Source: Phymatolithon calcareum (lineage: Eukaryota > Rhodophyta > Florideophyceae > Hapalidiales). Taken from it: DNA of 64,000 nucleotides. This document shows, piece after piece, positions 9,997 through 19,835 of the stretch (positions are counted from its first letter, which is position 1; each line of letters starts with the position of its first letter). The position numbers were made by a program, and so were the translations under genes. The notes beneath the pieces are model-generated. The model searched no databases. It was not told the DNA's origin and was given only the letters and a program-made list of their open reading frames with translations. The stretch is from assembly GCA_977006965.1 (NCBI GenBank), contig OZ345369.1:2232001-2296000 (forward strand). The letters are read 5' to 3'.

Positions 9997-12900
9997 GTGG
10001 ACTCCCCGAACGGATCTTCGACAAGATTTCAAGAACCCCCAGTCCAAAATATGGACAACTCGCAAGGAACGCTGAAGGTCGAAAAACTAACCGAGACCAA
10101 TTTCCACGCTTGGAAACAGAAAATTCAGCTAGTACTATCATTCCGCGAGCTCGAAGAGTACATCGAGGTAAGCCCTCCGGCAAGGGACACAGACGAGTTC
10201 AAAGTCTGGCGTCGACATGACAATAAGGCTAAAGCGATTATTGGTCTATCCCTTTCCGATGCCCATCTCGAACATGTCCGAGGTGTCGAAACGGCGAAAG
10301 CAATGTGGCAGGCGATTCTCAACATATTCGAACGCCATACGCTTCTTAACAAACTCGCTGCTCGTCGCAAGTTCTATACCGCCACAATGCTCGAGGGCGA
10401 AAAGATACTGCCATACACCAACCGAATTCGTCAGCTCGCATCCACACTCAAATCAATGGGTGTTGACATCGACGACAAGGAAATGGCAATGGCTGTCCTG
10501 AATGGTCTTCCGGATCGTTATGACAGTCTCATCAGTGCCTTAGACGCACTTGGGAACGAGGACGAGACATTCTCTCTCGAGTTTGTGAAGAGCCGACTTC
10601 TACAAGAGGAGCAACGTATGACTATGCGCCTCGAAGCCTCGACGGAGAAGTCTGAGTCCACAGCTCTTGTAAGTGCAACTCAAAATGGTTCATACGCCTA
10701 CGACCATTGTGATCATTGCAATCGAGCTGGACATCCTTCTCTCAGGTGTTGGGTCAAGTTTCCACACCTTGCACCACCGGGATACAAACCTCCGGGTCGA
10801 AAAGGAAAGAAGGACAAACCGACTGCCTTAATTGCTGGTGAAACAGAATCTATTCGTGTCATGTCTGATTCTGACTACGTTTGCTTAATGGCAAAGGTTC
10901 GAAACTCAAACATTCCCGAAAAGTCCACGTCATGGATTATCGACTCTGGAAGCACATCCCACATGACATTCGATCGTTCAATCTTTGTCTCATACACGGA
11001 AATGAGGTCGACTGTCGAAATGGGAACTAGAGCAACTGCAACGATAGCAGGAAAAGGCGATGCTATCGTGACACTCAGCATCAACGGAAAACAGTCTCAG
11101 TGTATGCTCCAAAACGTTCTTCATATTCCGGACTTTGGTTATTCGCTCCTTTCCGTTTCTAAACTGGACGTATATGGGTATGGGATCTTATTCAAAAGCA
11201 AACGGTGCTTCATCAAGGCACATGATGAGATTATCGCCCAAGGTACTCTCCGCAAAGATCTATACATTCTAGATCGTCCGGAGAACAAACCCATGTCCAA
11301 GGAAAAATCCCTCGTCAGCCTACAGCTATGGCACGAGCGTCTCGCGCATGTCAGTCCTACTGGAATCTCCGGCATGGCACGCCATGGGGTTGTAAAAGGA
11401 TTGCATATCGATCCAGGGTCTTCGTCGGACAATGTATGCAAAGGTTGCATTGCTGGGAAAGCACATCGTGCTCCTATCCCGAAGTCTAGTGGTTCTCGGT
11501 CGGACGCACTTCTCGATCTCGTGCATTCCGACGTTCTCGGTCCAATTGACATCCCATCACTAGGTGGCTCTCGGTATTTCATCACGTTTATCGATGATCA
11601 CTCCAAATGGACCACAGTTTTCACCATGCGAAAGAAGTCCGAGAGCTTCGAGTGCTTTCAGAAATTTCACAAATACGCTGAAACACACACCGGAAGAAAG
11701 CTGAAATACCTCAACGTACATCAATTCTCACCGGCACCTAAGCTCAAAGCTATTCGGACCGATAACGGAGGAGAATACTTGTCAAATGAGTTCAAGTCAT
11801 ATCTTTCCGATCACGGCATTCACCATCAACTCACCGTTGCTTACACTCCTCAACAGAATGGGGTGGCTGAGCGCATGAACCGCACTTTACTCAACTTAGT
11901 GCGCTCGATGCTTCATCACAAAGGCATCGAGAAGAAGTTCTGGGCTGAAGCACTGTCAACTGCTGTGTATGTCCGAAATCGAGTTACGTCGCGAGGACTT
12001 CCTTCGAACACGACCCCCCATCACATGTGGATGGGAGCCGCACCAAACTTGGAACACTTACGCGTATTTGGCGCTAAGTGTTGGTACGTGATTCCGAAAA
12101 AGAAGGTCAAGAAACTCGACTCTCGCACTCGTGAAGCGATCATGATGGGATACTCGTTTGCATCTAAGGGATACAAGTTATGGGATCCTAATGCATGCAA
12201 GGTGATCGTATCTCGGGATGTTATATTTGACGAATCGGCATGCGAAACTGAGAATCCTAAAACGGATATACCAATCAGCTTTCCAAATGCAGGGTTTGAC
12301 CAAAGCTTTCACGATGCTTTTGAAACCGAGGAAGCTACCGAAATTCCTCCAGCGATCATCAAGGTCGAGCAGAAACTCAAGTATGCCAACATCCGTGAGG
12401 TTGCTGTGAAAGCCGAGGACGTTGCAGTGGAGGGTACCGTGGACGAACGAAAGGACAACGGTAAGCACAGTATCTCTAAAGAAGAATCTATCTCAACTTC
12501 TAATGCTGACGCAACTCCTGAGTTAGTCGCAAGACCCATACTTCGTCGATCCACCCGTGTCTCAAAGCCACCAAATTATTTCTGGAATTCTGGTCCGCAT
12601 ACAGCCATGTTGGCTCTCGAATCCGCCAACTTTGCAACTGAAACTGCTTTGTCTTCTCAAGAAGTTCCGCAGACTTTCAGAAGCGCGACGTCTAAAGACA
12701 ACGTTGACTATTGGTCCCCTGCGATTGAGAAAGAACACTCATCTCTCATGCGCAACAAGACTTGGACATTAGTACCACGCGAATCCGGAATGAACGTTCT
12801 CCCTTGCAAATATGTGTTTAAAGTCAAGGACACTGGCCCGAAAGCTCTCATTGTCGCGAAAGGGTTCCGACAGGTGCACGGTGTGGATTACGGCGAAACA

Positions 12901-14214
12901 TATGCCCCAGTCGTGAAGTTCACATCAATTCGGATTCTTCTCGCCACGGTGGCAGTTCATGATCTCGAACTTGTCCAAATGGATGTCGTCACTGCATTCT
13001 TGCACGGAGACTTGGATGAAGATATTTACATGGACGTTCCCGCCGGATTTCGCGATCCCAAGCGTCCTGACCTCGTGTGTAAACTGTTGAAGGCACTCTA
13101 CGGGATAAAACAAGCTCCCCGACAATGGCATGCTAAGATTGATGATTTCTTAATCAATGAACTCGGATTTACAAGCAGTCCGAATGACCCGTGTCTTTAT
13201 GTTCGGCACACATCCAAGAGCATTATGATCATTGCATTGTACGTCGATGACTTGCTCATTGCTGGCAACGATAATGTTGCCATTGCTTGGATGAAGGGGG
13301 AGCTTAACCGGCGATTCGAGATGAAGTATCTTGGAAACGCAAGCGTATTCCTCGGATTGGAGATCCGTCGGGATCGTGATCTCCGAACATTACACCTATC
13401 GCAGAAGTCGTACGCGGAAACCGTTTTGAAGCGGTTTAACTTGGAAAATTCGAAACCGGTACCAACGCCGATGGAGCCTTACAAGAAAACCAGTACCGTG
13501 CATGAACTCGACATCACAGATTCGGTTTCATCTGAGGTTCCGTATCGACCTGCAATTGGAAGCGTTATGTATCTGATGGTTGGAAGTCGGCCGGATATCT
13601 CGGATGCTGTCGGAAAACTCTCTTCCTTCTGTGAGAATCCACTGCAAATCCATTGGACGGCTGTTAAGCGTGTTTTACGTTACATCGCCGGAACTCGTGA
13701 TCATGGGATTCTATTTGGCAAAGACAGAAGTTTGACTCCAGTGGGGTATAGCGACTCCGACTGGGCAGGCTGTCAAGAAACTCGCAAGTCGACAAGTGGA
13801 TACGTCTTCATGCTTGCAGGGGGAGCAATTAGCTGGCGATCCAAGAAGCAAACCATTGTCGCGACATCGTCATGTGAGGCTGAATACATTGCAGCATGTG
13901 CCGCCGCGAAAGAAGCAGTCTGGCTTTCGCGATTGGTTTCCGACATACTTGGTTTCAGCAAGCCATCTCGCATCCTCATCTTCTCGGACAACCAAGGCGC
14001 TATATCATCCACTCAGAACGAGGCAATTACCCAACGAAACAAACATATTGATATTCAATATCACTATGTTCGCGAAGCTGTGGCAACAGAGAAAGTGGAA
14101 TTCAAGTACTGTCCGACGGAGTGCATGGTCGCTGATGCACTTACGAAACCCCTAAGTCGAATCAAGGTATCCGAGTTCGCGAAAAAGATGGGGTTGCATC
14201 CTGCACGTTCGTAA
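9997..14214 (+). CDS. gag-pol: Copia gag-pol polyprotein
   Basis: 1405 residues in one frame. In order: gag helices (1-230), zinc knuckle C238 to C251 (CDHCNRAGHPSLRC), protease with DSGSTSH at D316, integrase HHCC finger (WHERLAH ... CKGCIAGK), integrase core with D512, D589 and E625 (spacing DX35E, exactly typical), reverse transcriptase with YVDDLLIAG (D1084, D1085), and RNase H beginning GYSDSDWAG at about 1250 and running to the end. Integrase before RT is diagnostic for Ty1/copia. The start is the first ATG of the frame; a second ATG 17 codons later (MDNSQ) is possible. Reads through gag to pol without a frameshift or stop, as in many copia elements. Confidence 0.97.
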   Translation: MDSPNGSSTRFQEPPVQNMDNSQGTLKVEKLTETNFHAWKQKIQLVLSFRELEEYIEVSPPARDTDEFKVWRRHDNKAKAIIGLSLSDAHLEHVRGVETAKAMWQAILNIFERHTLLNKLAARRKFYTATMLEGEKILPYTNRIRQLASTLKSMGVDIDDKEMAMAVLNGLPDRYDSLISALDALGNEDETFSLEFVKSRLLQEEQRMTMRLEASTEKSESTALVSATQNGSYAYDHCDHCNRAGHPSLRCWVKFPHLAPPGYKPPGRKGKKDKPTALIAGETESIRVMSDSDYVCLMAKVRNSNIPEKSTSWIIDSGSTSHMTFDRSIFVSYTEMRSTVEMGTRATATIAGKGDAIVTLSINGKQSQCMLQNVLHIPDFGYSLLSVSKLDVYGYGILFKSKRCFIKAHDEIIAQGTLRKDLYILDRPENKPMSKEKSLVSLQLWHERLAHVSPTGISGMARHGVVKGLHIDPGSSSDNVCKGCIAGKAHRAPIPKSSGSRSDALLDLVHSDVLGPIDIPSLGGSRYFITFIDDHSKWTTVFTMRKKSESFECFQKFHKYAETHTGRKLKYLNVHQFSPAPKLKAIRTDNGGEYLSNEFKSYLSDHGIHHQLTVAYTPQQNGVAERMNRTLLNLVRSMLHHKGIEKKFWAEALSTAVYVRNRVTSRGLPSNTTPHHMWMGAAPNLEHLRVFGAKCWYVIPKKKVKKLDSRTREAIMMGYSFASKGYKLWDPNACKVIVSRDVIFDESACETENPKTDIPISFPNAGFDQSFHDAFETEEATEIPPAIIKVEQKLKYANIREVAVKAEDVAVEGTVDERKDNGKHSISKEESISTSNADATPELVARPILRRSTRVSKPPNYFWNSGPHTAMLALESANFATETALSSQEVPQTFRSATSKDNVDYWSPAIEKEHSSLMRNKTWTLVPRESGMNVLPCKYVFKVKDTGPKALIVAKGFRQVHGVDYGETYAPVVKFTSIRILLATVAVHDLELVQMDVVTAFLHGDLDEDIYMDVPAGFRDPKRPDLVCKLLKALYGIKQAPRQWHAKIDDFLINELGFTSSPNDPCLYVRHTSKSIMIIALYVDDLLIAGNDNVAIAWMKGELNRRFEMKYLGNASVFLGLEIRRDRDLRTLHLSQKSYAETVLKRFNLENSKPVPTPMEPYKKTSTVHELDITDSVSSEVPYRPAIGSVMYLMVGSRPDISDAVGKLSSFCENPLQIHWTAVKRVLRYIAGTRDHGILFGKDRSLTPVGYSDSDWAGCQETRKSTSGYVFMLAGGAISWRSKKQTIVATSSCEAEYIAACAAAKEAVWLSRLVSDILGFSKPSRILIFSDNQGAISSTQNEAITQRNKHIDIQYHYVREAVATEKVEFKYCPTECMVADALTKPLSRIKVSEFAKKMGLHPARS

Positions 14215-14235
14215 GCTTCTTCGATCGAGGGGGAG

Positions 14236-14716
14236 TGTTGGAAATGTGACTGCTTGGAGCTCTTATCGCAGTACACATTATCCTTTCTCATAAGTCTCTA
14301 ACCATTTCTCATATGTTATGATAGAATCAATCCATGTTTTTTCATCTTTACTGACAATGTAGCAGTTCAATCAATTTCTTGATTGATCTTGTTATTGTCA
14401 GTAATTCAATCATTTTGTTGATTGAATCAATCACAGTCGACAATTCAATCTTTTAGTTGATTGAATCAATCACAGTTAGTAGTGCAATGAGCATCAGAAG
14501 TCTTATCATACCTCAATCTGAAGCCTATATAAGACCCGGATCTGAAGCCCCGACTCAATAAACCAAGGAACATCTCACAACCAACCCAACCATCTCAACC
14601 ATCTCAACCATCTCAACCATCTCAACCATCTCAACCACCTCAACCATCTCAACCATCTCAACCATCTCAACCACCTCAACCATCTCAACCATCAACAACC
14701 AAACCTCCATACAACA
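14236..14716 (+). repeat. 3' LTR of the copia element
   Basis: 481 bp, same start and end as the 5' LTR. The minisatellite at 14588-14696 has about eleven units against about nine, which accounts for the whole 18 bp length difference. No base substitutions outside the minisatellite were seen. Confidence 0.96.
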
Positions 14717-15570
14717 TCGTCCAATGGCACACACTTCATGCACAAAAGCCCAATGAAGTTTTACACTTCGACTATCTTTTTATGGGAAAAAGCGATTCAG
14801 ATTTTCAGTACATCCTAATTATTAAGGATGATGCGTCGTCGTTCGTGTTGCTCGAACCCTGCTCATCTGCAGATGCACAGACGACAATTGCAGTGCTAGT
14901 CAAATGGTTTGGGGTTGCGTTGACGTGGATCTCAGATTGAGGTTCCCACTCCAAAAACTCTGTAATGGCGGGATTGAATCGTCAGCTGCATGCCCACCAC
15001 CACTTCACACGCCATATTGTCCTCAGTCTAATGGCACAGTGGACACAGTATGCAAGGATACTTGACGTTGCTGTCGCGCCCTACTATCTGAGTTTCGGAT
15101 GAAGGACAAAGAATGGCCTGCGGTTGTTCGTGTGGCTCAACGCGTGTTAAATCACTCCGTTCGTCCCGTCCTTGGTAACCGAGCTCCAGTCACTGCGTTT
15201 ACTGGACTGCCTGCTGATAACCCGCTACGTACATTGCTTCCTCCTTCTGCAGCAACAATGCATACCGTTTCCGAGATCCATATGAAGAAGATCATGCATA
15301 TCGAAAATCTTCTGAAGTCCCTGGAAGAAATTCATCGCGACATCGCTGAAAGGAAAACTCGGCTCCGCGAGCAGGCAGTCCTCAGCCACAACAACAAGAC
15401 TCATGTTCGCAATGTCAACTTCACTGTCGGAGACTACGTGTTCGTACCACCGAGGCTCCGGAATTCAGGACACAAATTGCGCGTCAAGTGGCGTGGGCGG
15501 CAGCGTGTTGTTCGAGCTGACTAAGAGCTCATATTTGAGGTTGAGGACCTAATTACGAAGACCACAGCTC
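14717..15570 (+). pseudogene. pol: Gypsy integrase remnant
   Basis: Immediately after the copia element the gypsy frame resumes with integrase core wording: LHFDYLFMGKSDSDFQYI (first catalytic Asp context), then VALTWISD (second Asp context), then a HAHHHFTRHI region in which frames change. The open frame 15099-15524 gives the C-terminal integrase domain (AVVRVAQRVLNHS, then VGDYVFVPPRL). A stop follows WISD. The core is split by stops, so it is inactive as read. Confidence 0.85.
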
Positions 15571-15572
15571 TG

Positions 15573-15870
15573 GTGCACGCAAAAAGAATTAAGTTTTATT
15601 CGGACTCAAAGCATAATCTCACCGAAGAGCTCTTGGACACGGTTCAGAATAATAATCCGCATTTCCAGACGGTGTCAAATATTCTTGACTTCCGCTACAA
15701 TGCAGATCTTGCCATTTATCAAGTTCTTATCACGTGGCGTGGGTTTTCCTCCGAAGAGCCAGGCTGAGAGCTGTTTGATACTATGCGGGAAGATATTCCT
15801 CAAATGTTGCAGATGTTCCTCGATACCTTCCATGACCAAGACCTCGTGGCACCGGCTCTATCCTCCTGAC
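15573..15870 (+). pseudogene. Chromodomain at the integrase C terminus
   Basis: The frame 15573-15767 reads FRYNADLAIYQVLITWRG followed by FSSEEPG, the pattern of a chromodomain, which in chromoviruses guides integration towards modified histones. An in-frame TGA stands where the domain normally has the Trp of its SWE motif, and the same frame continues afterwards (LFDTMREDIPQML). A single base change can explain the stop. Confidence 0.8.
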
Positions 15871-15892
15871 GATCGTCTTTGTGAGAGAGGAG

Positions 15893-16346
15893 TGCTGCGT
15901 ATCATGGGCTATGATTCGCTTGAGCCGTTTCATGCGCAGGCTCTCACTTCGTGCTTCATGTGGAACACCAGTGCTTCCCGAACGGAAACACTTTTATCCT
16001 CTCAACCCGATTCGGAGGAATTCCCATGAACTTTGTAATTGCCTTTGAATTCTCGTTTCCTGTTCTTTCTAAGAACCTCTTGAGAACTAACACCCAAGAT
16101 GGAGAACAAATTTCCGCAACATTCATCTGTTACCAATTACGGTAACTGTTCGATTCGCTGCATAAATGCTGGGTGCCTTTCATCGTTCTGCTGTGGGTGT
16201 AACCGCAAAGCCAATTTCACTTGTTTCTCTTTAAGTGGTGGACTTTAGTCCAACTTTCAATAAACGACAGAGCAAAGCACGCTCTCCACTTTTCTTCAAC
16301 TTCAATCCTCGCAACACCAACCGCTGCAAGAACGTACCAAGCAAGA
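15893..16346 (+). repeat. 3' LTR of the gypsy element
   Basis: 454 bp, begins TGCTGCGTATC and ends at 16346, where the terminal CA of the 5' LTR reads GA. The next five bases GATAC repeat the 5' flank at 7116-7120. Confidence 0.92.
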
Positions 16347-16881
16347 GATACTCAATGAAGGGTGCTACTCCAGCTTGGAGAGCAACTTCTGAGTAGGTGT
16401 TTAATGAACCAACTTGACTATAAGGCAGTTGAAGTCCTAAAACGAAAGATGATTTTAATAACACCGGTCGGGTAGAGCGGACTACTTGAACTAAGATACA
16501 AGCAGAACCCATTTTCTCTCTAACTGGAATCTCATCTGAGAGTATCTTAGTTGCTTAGCACCAGCAGTGATTATATCGTATGTTGTCTGCCCTCTAGCAT
16601 TTTTGAGGACGTAACAAATTTTCCTCCAGCGTTACGAATGAGATTGCTTGCCTCAGTGCACAATTGTTTTTAATGTAATCTTCTGATGTCTACATGTAAC
16701 AGCACAGAGCTCTAGAAGTTTCTTCCAGTCAGTCCGTACAGTGGTAATTGCGCGAGCGACGTGGCGAGAGTCTTAGCGCATGTGAGTCGGCGAATGAATT
16801 TCAATTACTGTTTCCAGGAAAAGAGGAATTCTCGAAATCTTGAAAAGTACGGAATGCTTTTCATAACACAACCAAACACCT
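16347..16881. other. Interval without recognised gene
   Basis: This is the 3' flank of the gypsy insertion, followed by the left end of the next transposon. A minus-strand open frame (16231-16512) overlaps the LTR and has no recognised family. Confidence 0.5.
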
Positions 16882-17010
16882 GGGGGCTGCGGGAAAACGC
16901 GAAAGTTGCGAAAGTTTGAGAGTTTAACAACATTTTACACATACTTTCTAGTAGCCAATAAATAAATATCAAAGCTATAATTTTTTACTGAGGGGTAAAT
17001 GCTTTTCATT

Positions 17011-17849
17011 TCAGAGCCCGTGGATACGGAAAAGAGGTTCTCCACCTTCAATCATGAGCTGCGTAAGATTTGCAACAGCATGAAAGCAGTCAGAATGACG
17101 ATGGACATTGTGCCTAAACCGCTGCCCGAGTACCCCGAACTGCTTCAACCTACGATTGACGGTTTCACGCCTGGCACGGCTAATGGCGTGCATTCTAACA
17201 GGAAGGACGTCGTTATTCTGAGGATAGTACTCACACCGCTCATCTTGGTAGCCACCGTCGGCGATGACATTCTTATCAGGAAGGAGGAATTTTTCATTCC
17301 AAGTCGAAAAATTGTCAAATCAGAGAACTTGCCGCAATGAAATGGACCGTTTACCCACACTATTAAGCCTGTTTCAATAGAAATGCCAACCTCGTAGCGA
17401 ACGCCGGGTCCTTTGAATTTGTGTGAGTACCACTTTGTGTCGAACGGCGCAGGTTCAAGAATCCTGAAATCCGTTCCGTCCACTGAAACATAGCAGCGCA
17501 AGTGATGAGCTCCAAGCCGATTTTCCCATTTGATCTAACAGAACGATTAGCAAATCCCGAAGCTGAGGCAGAAAAAGACAAAAAATTGACGAGTATGAAG
17601 AGAACTTACTACATCCATTTCGGCCATGTGGCTCACTAGTAGCTTAACCCATTTTCTGTACGTTTTCTCGTCGGATTGCGTTAGAAGGCAGCTGTTATTC
17701 TCTGAGGCATATACCTTCAGAAACATCAGAGCCCACAATAAATGACGAGGACTACAGTTCCACGGTAGCTCAATTGCAATTCGGTTCCACACTGTAGCAC
17801 AGATCTCGGGAGGTACACCAAATAGGGCGCGAAATCGTCGCTCCGCCAC
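17011..17849 (-). pseudogene. DDE_Tnp_4 (Harbinger-like) transposase with one intron and one frameshift
   Basis: Exon 1 is 17849-17610 (MAERRFRALFGVPPE ... MAEMDV), intron 17609-17535 (GTAAGT...TTAG, phase 0), exon 2 from 17534. Exon 2 carries VSVDGTDFRI (first catalytic Asp), KWYSHKFKGPGVRYEVG and FHCGKFSDLTIFR. The frame then breaks in a five-A run (minus strand) near 17296; the next frame gives NVIADGGYQDERC (second Asp) and RARRETVNRRLKQFG (catalytic Glu), ending at 17011. One added base in the A run would join the frames. All three catalytic residues are present. The enzyme would cut and rejoin element ends in the nucleus. Either a recently broken gene or a sequencing error. Confidence 0.88.
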
Positions 17850-18164
17850 AATACCCGCTTAAACCCTTGGCGCGATTTGAAATACCCTCGGCTGCATATG
17901 TGAACGCCGCTGCGTCCAGAGACAAGAGATCACGCCCCATCGTTCTTCTTGTTCGCCGTGTTCCTGGAAAAAAATTCTCCTGAGAAGCGCAGAAAACCTT
18001 GGAAGCTGTGAGGATTGCTACTGAAAGAAGGATCCAGTAGGCAGGAGAGTTTGTTGTTTCCCAGAAAAATCGTCATTAATCGTCTGTCTTTTTACACGTG
18101 TCACGATCCAATTGTCGCCGATTTCGCAGCTGCAATTTTGTCAAATGTATGATCCAAAACATTT

Positions 18165-18645
18165 ACGGTACGAAAGTTTTTGATAATGATACTCGTTGTT
18201 TTTGTCGATGCATTGACGAAAACAACATGCCTTAAAACTTTTTAGCTCTTTTTACCGAGGCGAAAGTTTGTAGAAGATGATCTTTAAACGAAAAACAAAT
18301 TCATGAGCGCTAAAACCCTCCAAAGAGACTACAAACTTATCCTTTTGTTTTAGTAAAATGTTTCCATAGACATTGTGAAAGATGACGTTAAACATCCCAA
18401 CTTTCGCTAAATACTGCAAATTTACATGTTCTGAAAGCCAACTTTCGCCATGAATTTATAAAAATTTGAGTAATCCATTGTTACAATAGTAAGTAATAGG
18501 GTTTTGTCTACTCTTTTTGTGCAATATATCACTGACCTTGGCTTGATAGCTTCGCGAAACAACCAAATCTCTAACTCAATGTCTAGAAAAAAGCAGGTTG
18601 AGCACAATTCGTGACACGTGTGGCGAGCAAAACTTTCGCGCGCCT
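18165..18645. repeat. Interspersed CGAAAGTT words between the two transposon genes
   Basis: CGAAAGTT or its complement AACTTTCG occurs near 18172, 18260, 18400, 18441 and 18630, and in tandem in both terminal inverted repeats. They may be transposase binding sites or promoter elements shared by the divergent genes. Confidence 0.55.
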
Positions 18646-18945
18646 TTTCATCGAGTTTGCCGTGTCCGTATCTTTTCATACATAGATTGTCAAATAAAGT
18701 TCTATATTTTTGGCCCATCTAAATCATTCCATTAGGTCAATGCGAACTGCTGCTCAAAATGGCATAGTGTACTGCATCCGTTCGCGGACGTTCGAGAAAT
18801 AAATCCCGCCATTTGCTGACATCCAGTAGTATAAAAGGCTACCACTTCCGCTCTCGCACAATCCACCCCATCCATCCAAGAACCATCAAAAATTCAGTAA
18901 CAGTATTGCCTAGTTTTCTGGGTACCGCTGACATCAACACACCCC

Positions 18946-19835
18946 ATGCCGTTCCAAACGCCAAAGCTCACAAAGAGCTCCCCTGCTCGAAAATTGCTAT
19001 ACGAGAAATTTCGATCGGGGGCCATGAAAGGGACCGAGAATTCAAAAACAGTCTGGGAATCAGAAGAGCTGTTCCAGAAGCACAAGCTGGAAAACTTTCG
19101 AACGTGCTTCAATAACTTGAGAAAGGAGTTTGAAGGAACAGGTATGTGATTTTCCACTTTTTTAGATGGTTGGCCTCACTCCCTGACATGCCAGTGTTCT
19201 CTTTTTGCTCAGATTCTACTCTCGTGCATGACGATGATGATCTGGGACGCCGATGCAGCGCCTCTGCCGAGGACCGCAAGCGAAGCCGAATGCCTTCGGA
19301 TGATGAAGATAGCGAGGATGATGAGCCTGACTGTGGCGCCGGTGGAGAGCTTTTGCTTGGTGATCGTTCGTTTAAGCCCCTGTACCTAATCTCAAGCTGG
19401 ACGGAACCCGAATGTATGGCGAAAAGGGTGACCGTTACCATTCTGCTTCCTTCCGGTGTAGGCTCTGGAAACTTTTCAATTTCAGTAACGGACGAAGGTC
19501 ACGCGCTAATGTTGAGTGTTTTATGGCCTGAGGAGATGATCAATCTGCGCAAACTGCATAATAAATGGCTACAGGACAAAAAAAAGGATTTCAAAGTCTA
19601 TCACCCGAAGTACGTGGGCTTTGAAGCTGCTTTGCGCGCGAAACGCGCCAAGAGCAGTGATAATGTCGAGTCTTTCGCAAAAATTCGTCTTCCGATTCCA
19701 GTGCAGACGCATGTCGATGCCAAGTTTAGCCTGGCGTGGAAAGGTAGCGACTCCAAGGTTGTCTATGTTGACCTCAAAGCGTTTGTTGAGGACTATGCGG
19801 TTCTCAACGATATTGACGAGTTTGAGGTTCTGTAG
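18946..19835 (+). CDS. Partner protein of the Harbinger-like transposon, two exons
   Basis: Exon 1 18946-19141, intron 19142-19212 (GTATGT...TTTTTGCTCAG, 71 bp), exon 2 19213-19835; the spliced frame is open for 272 residues. The N terminus is basic and helical (SSPARKLLYEKFRSG, then FRTCFNNLRKEF), compatible with a small DNA-binding or protein-binding domain. An Asp/Glu-rich stretch follows (about residues 68-105), and then a C-terminal domain with alternating beta and helix. PIF/Harbinger elements usually encode a second, Myb/SANT-like protein that helps the transposase reach DNA; this gene is in that position, but no Myb signature was seen. Function is inferred from context only. Confidence 0.7.

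Larger units (their letters stand above)
8839..14716 (+). mobile_element. Complete Ty1/copia retrotransposon with intact polyprotein
   Basis: LTRs at 8839-9301 and 14236-14716 begin TGTTGGAAATG and end ACAACA. The 5 bp target duplication TCGTC is at 8834-8838 and 14717-14721. A polypurine tract (CGAGGGGGAG) ends just before the 3' LTR. The primer-binding site follows the 5' LTR directly. One uninterrupted polyprotein (9997-14214) fills the interior. It sits inside the RNase H-integrase interval of the gypsy element, in the same orientation. All parts expected for autonomous movement are visible. Confidence 0.97.
7121..16346 (+). mobile_element. Ty3/gypsy chromodomain-type retrotransposon with both LTRs, interrupted by a copia element
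   Basis: Two LTRs (7121-7575 and 15893-16346) begin with TGCTGCGTATC and are flanked by the 5 bp direct repeat GATAC at 7116-7120 and 16347-16351. Between them lie gag, an RT remnant and RNase H start, then, after the nested copia element, integrase and a chromodomain. The purine-rich GTGAGAGAGGAG just before the 3' LTR is a polypurine-tract candidate. The zinc knuckle, protease and first part of RT are absent between 8202 and 8264, so the copy has an internal deletion in addition to the copia insertion. Confidence 0.93.

Noticed and set aside
15573-15800. In-frame TGA at a conserved Trp position in the gypsy chromodomain, suggesting TGA-to-Trp recoding
   Set aside because: TAA and TAG stops break the same element too, and Trp-to-TGA is a common single transition; no evidence for an alternative code.
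18422-18718. 98-codon minus frame between the two Harbinger-like genes
   Set aside because: Overlaps the CGAAAGTT repeat region, has no recognised motif and lies in a probable promoter interval.
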